Assembly (NCBI GenBank): GCA_964526665.1
Contig: CAZGJL010000014.1
Location: 1 to 21,562 of the forward strand
Direction: 5' to 3'
Length of the DNA: 21,562 bases
Source of the DNA: M50B91 sp964526665
GTDB lineage: Bacteria > Patescibacteriota > Gracilibacteria > UBA4473
The notes beneath the pieces are model-generated. The model was not told the DNA's origin and searched no databases. It was given only the letters and a program-made list of their open reading frames with translations. Positions 20,331 to 21,562 of the stretch are shown one piece after another. Each line of letters opens with the position of its first letter. The first letter of the stretch is position 1. The translations under genes and the position numbers were made by a program.

Positions 20331-21562
20331 TTAAATTTCAACTTTTGGGATTTGAGAGGCAATTCTGCAATAGGAATCATTTCCCAAAAACAAAGACGAT
20401 TTTTCTAAATCAGTCTGTCCTGCAGTTAACTTAGATGGGAAACTTTGTGGCACTTTTCGAACCTTCCCAGTGGCAAACAAATATTCAAATGCGTTTATTG
20501 CAAGTGCTTTGAATTTTTTATCCGAAATTTTTCCTCCACCAGGCGCAAAGTCGAAAGTGAATCGATCTTCTTCCTCTTCTTTATTTCCCCTTCTCCATGT
20601 CCCGAGTCCGGGTGTCGACTTCCATCCAGGTCGTTTAACATGATCCCCCTCTAGCTTTTTAGGTAACCCACCTTTTGTGGCATCCCCTGCCCATGGTGCA
20701 TCTAAAAGTTTCCATACTTCTGCTTTTTTTTCTGGATGTCGTTTATGATAATTCCGAAGCCAGGCCTCCAACTGAGCAAGGTACTGCTTGCGTGTCATAA
20801 CACTGTCTGTTCGCGATAATTCCATCCCTCCCACAGCTTCAATTTTACGAGGAAAATGAGCTGCTGTTGTTGCAGGATTTTCGTTATGTTTATACTCTTT
20901 CTCGTCCACCAACTGCATCTCACAAGCAAAGAGGAGCTTATCCGTATCAGGATCACGATGTTTTATTTTTTGTGAAAAATTTCGGTATCCACTCCCCGAA
21001 AAAGTTCCTTCATTTCGTTTATGTTGAAAATCAGAAAACCCAAAAGCTTCAACATACAATTTTTGAAAGGCTAAGTTATCATCTACATCATCTGAAAAAT
21101 GCTGTAGTCCGTTGATAGTTCGTGTTTCAATTTTAATCGGAATTTTACTTTTATCACGTTCAGATGCTATTTTATCAATCTGACTTAATATCTTCAGTTT
21201 TCGGTGACGACAAACATCATCACTTTCTCCTGGTATAGATTCCAATACAATTCGAAACCGAAACAACTCATCAATATCTTCGGGAGTCAACTGTCCCTTT
21301 CGTTCCATTTTTCGGATCGCTTCATTTGCATCCTTAAAACTCAATTCAATAAACTTAATACCATTCAATGATTCATGCTGACCGTTTTTGCTATCAAAAA
21401 TCATCATGGATGGGGTTTTGAGGATATCCTCTACCAGTTCCCAATTTTGAAATTCTCTATCTTCACGTCGAGCAGTTTCAGCATCAAATAGCTTTTTTGG
21501 CACCTGAGATCCCATAAATAAACCAATTTCAGGCTTATCTCCAAATTTCCCAAATGATCGTT
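20331..21562 (-). CDS. Divergent RelA/SpoT-like domain protein (partial, N-terminus outside the window)
   Basis: An incomplete protein that runs off the right edge. The first ATG inside the window is at 21515 (394 residues), but the frame stays open upstream to the edge and reads like coding sequence (SFGKFGDKPEIGLF), so the true start probably lies outside. The middle part resembles the (p)ppGpp synthetase fold. ELFRFRIVLESIP corresponds to the D..G.RI strand. SGSGYRNFSQKI corresponds to the G-Y-(R/Q)-S-x-H segment that stacks on the acceptor nucleotide. LLFACEMQLVDEKEYKHNENP is like the EvQiRT-type strand with its downstream catalytic region. The C-terminal half after residue about 240 (counted from 21515) has a highly charged unassigned domain. 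Key catalytic residues cannot be confirmed by eye. The neighbouring gene runs the same way but has its own promoter. Confidence 0.5.
   Translation of the reverse strand, partial: RSFGKFGDKPEIGLFMGSQVPKKLFDAETARREDREFQNWELVEDILKTPSMMIFDSKNGQHESLNGIKFIELSFKDANEAIRKMERKGQLTPEDIDELFRFRIVLESIPGESDDVCRHRKLKILSQIDKIASERDKSKIPIKIETRTINGLQHFSDDVDDNLAFQKLYVEAFGFSDFQHKRNEGTFSGSGYRNFSQKIKHRDPDTDKLLFACEMQLVDEKEYKHNENPATTAAHFPRKIEAVGGMELSRTDSVMTRKQYLAQLEAWLRNYHKRHPEKKAEVWKLLDAPWAGDATKGGLPKKLEGDHVKRPGWKSTPGLGTWRRGNKEEEEDRFTFDFAPGGGKISDKKFKALAINAFEYLFATGKVRKVPQSFPSKLTAGQTDLEKSSLFLGNDSYCRIASQIPKVEI

Noticed and set aside
1..21562. Alternative genetic code with UGA read as glycine or tryptophan
   Set aside because: ABC-F, purF and the Wzz-like gene end at TGA at sensible places, with family-length products, and no gene contains internal in-frame TGA.
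1..21562. CRISPR array, rRNA genes, phage genes or transposase
   Set aside because: I saw no regularly spaced short repeats, no rRNA motifs and no structural phage, integrase or transposase protein in the translations. The only long repeats are the 85-bp pair.

Overview
This is an AT-rich bacterial chromosome segment with closely packed genes on both strands. It carries two tRNA genes (Thr-CGU and Glu-UUC, both with encoded CCA) and about two dozen protein genes. The mixture suggests a small-genome lineage, most plausibly a Patescibacteria/CPR bacterium and perhaps Peregrinibacteria-like. It combines standard core genes (rsmG, clpP, recO, ftsX, rpiB, smr, a hibernation factor) with an isolated V/A-type ATPase subunit D gene, several short orphan membrane or surface proteins, very short intergenic gaps and almost no Shine-Dalgarno sequences. 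That placement is inference. TGA is used as a normal stop (ABC-F, purF and others), so this is not one of the lineages that read UGA as glycine.

Layout. Bases 1-950: tRNA-Thr, a hairpin-rich leader, and rsmG. 951-2622 (minus): tRNA-Glu with its own promoter and terminator, then a Wzx-like flippase. 2623-3878: an AT-rich accessory patch in which two 85-bp direct repeats (about 95% identical, each opening with GGGGACTAGTCCCC) flank one orphan helical-protein gene. After the second copy lies apparent gene debris. 3879-5709: V-ATPase subunit D coupled to a surface protein with a discoidin-like domain and thrombospondin type-3-like calcium repeats. 5793-7768: clpP, then on the minus strand rpiB with a small membrane protein, and an orphan gene. 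7861-11146: a glycosyltransferase (minus), diverging from a small membrane protein that overlaps an ABC-F ATPase. 11157-13734: an orphan 94-aa gene, a metallophosphoesterase, an Smr-domain protein, a galU-like nucleotidyltransferase and a four-helix membrane protein.

13832-17756: a transcription unit purF - Wzz-like membrane protein - purM - ribosome hibernation factor. The first three genes overlap each other, and the unit ends at a perfect GC-rich terminator. 17781-20313 (minus): a small surface protein with a C-terminal membrane anchor, and an overlapping operon of a cytidylyltransferase-like enzyme, ftsX and recO, read from a promoter whose spacer is a perfect 12-bp palindrome. 20331-21562 (minus): the C-terminal part of a divergent RelA/SpoT-like protein that runs off the window.

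Themes: the flippase, glycosyltransferase, GalU-like enzyme, Wzz-like protein and the two anchored surface proteins all point to cell-envelope glycan and surface work. Several genes have a -10 box only 6-11 bases before the start codon, which suggests leaderless transcripts. The least explained parts are the repeat-flanked cassette, the Wzz-like gene inside the purine operon and the RelA/SpoT-like protein.
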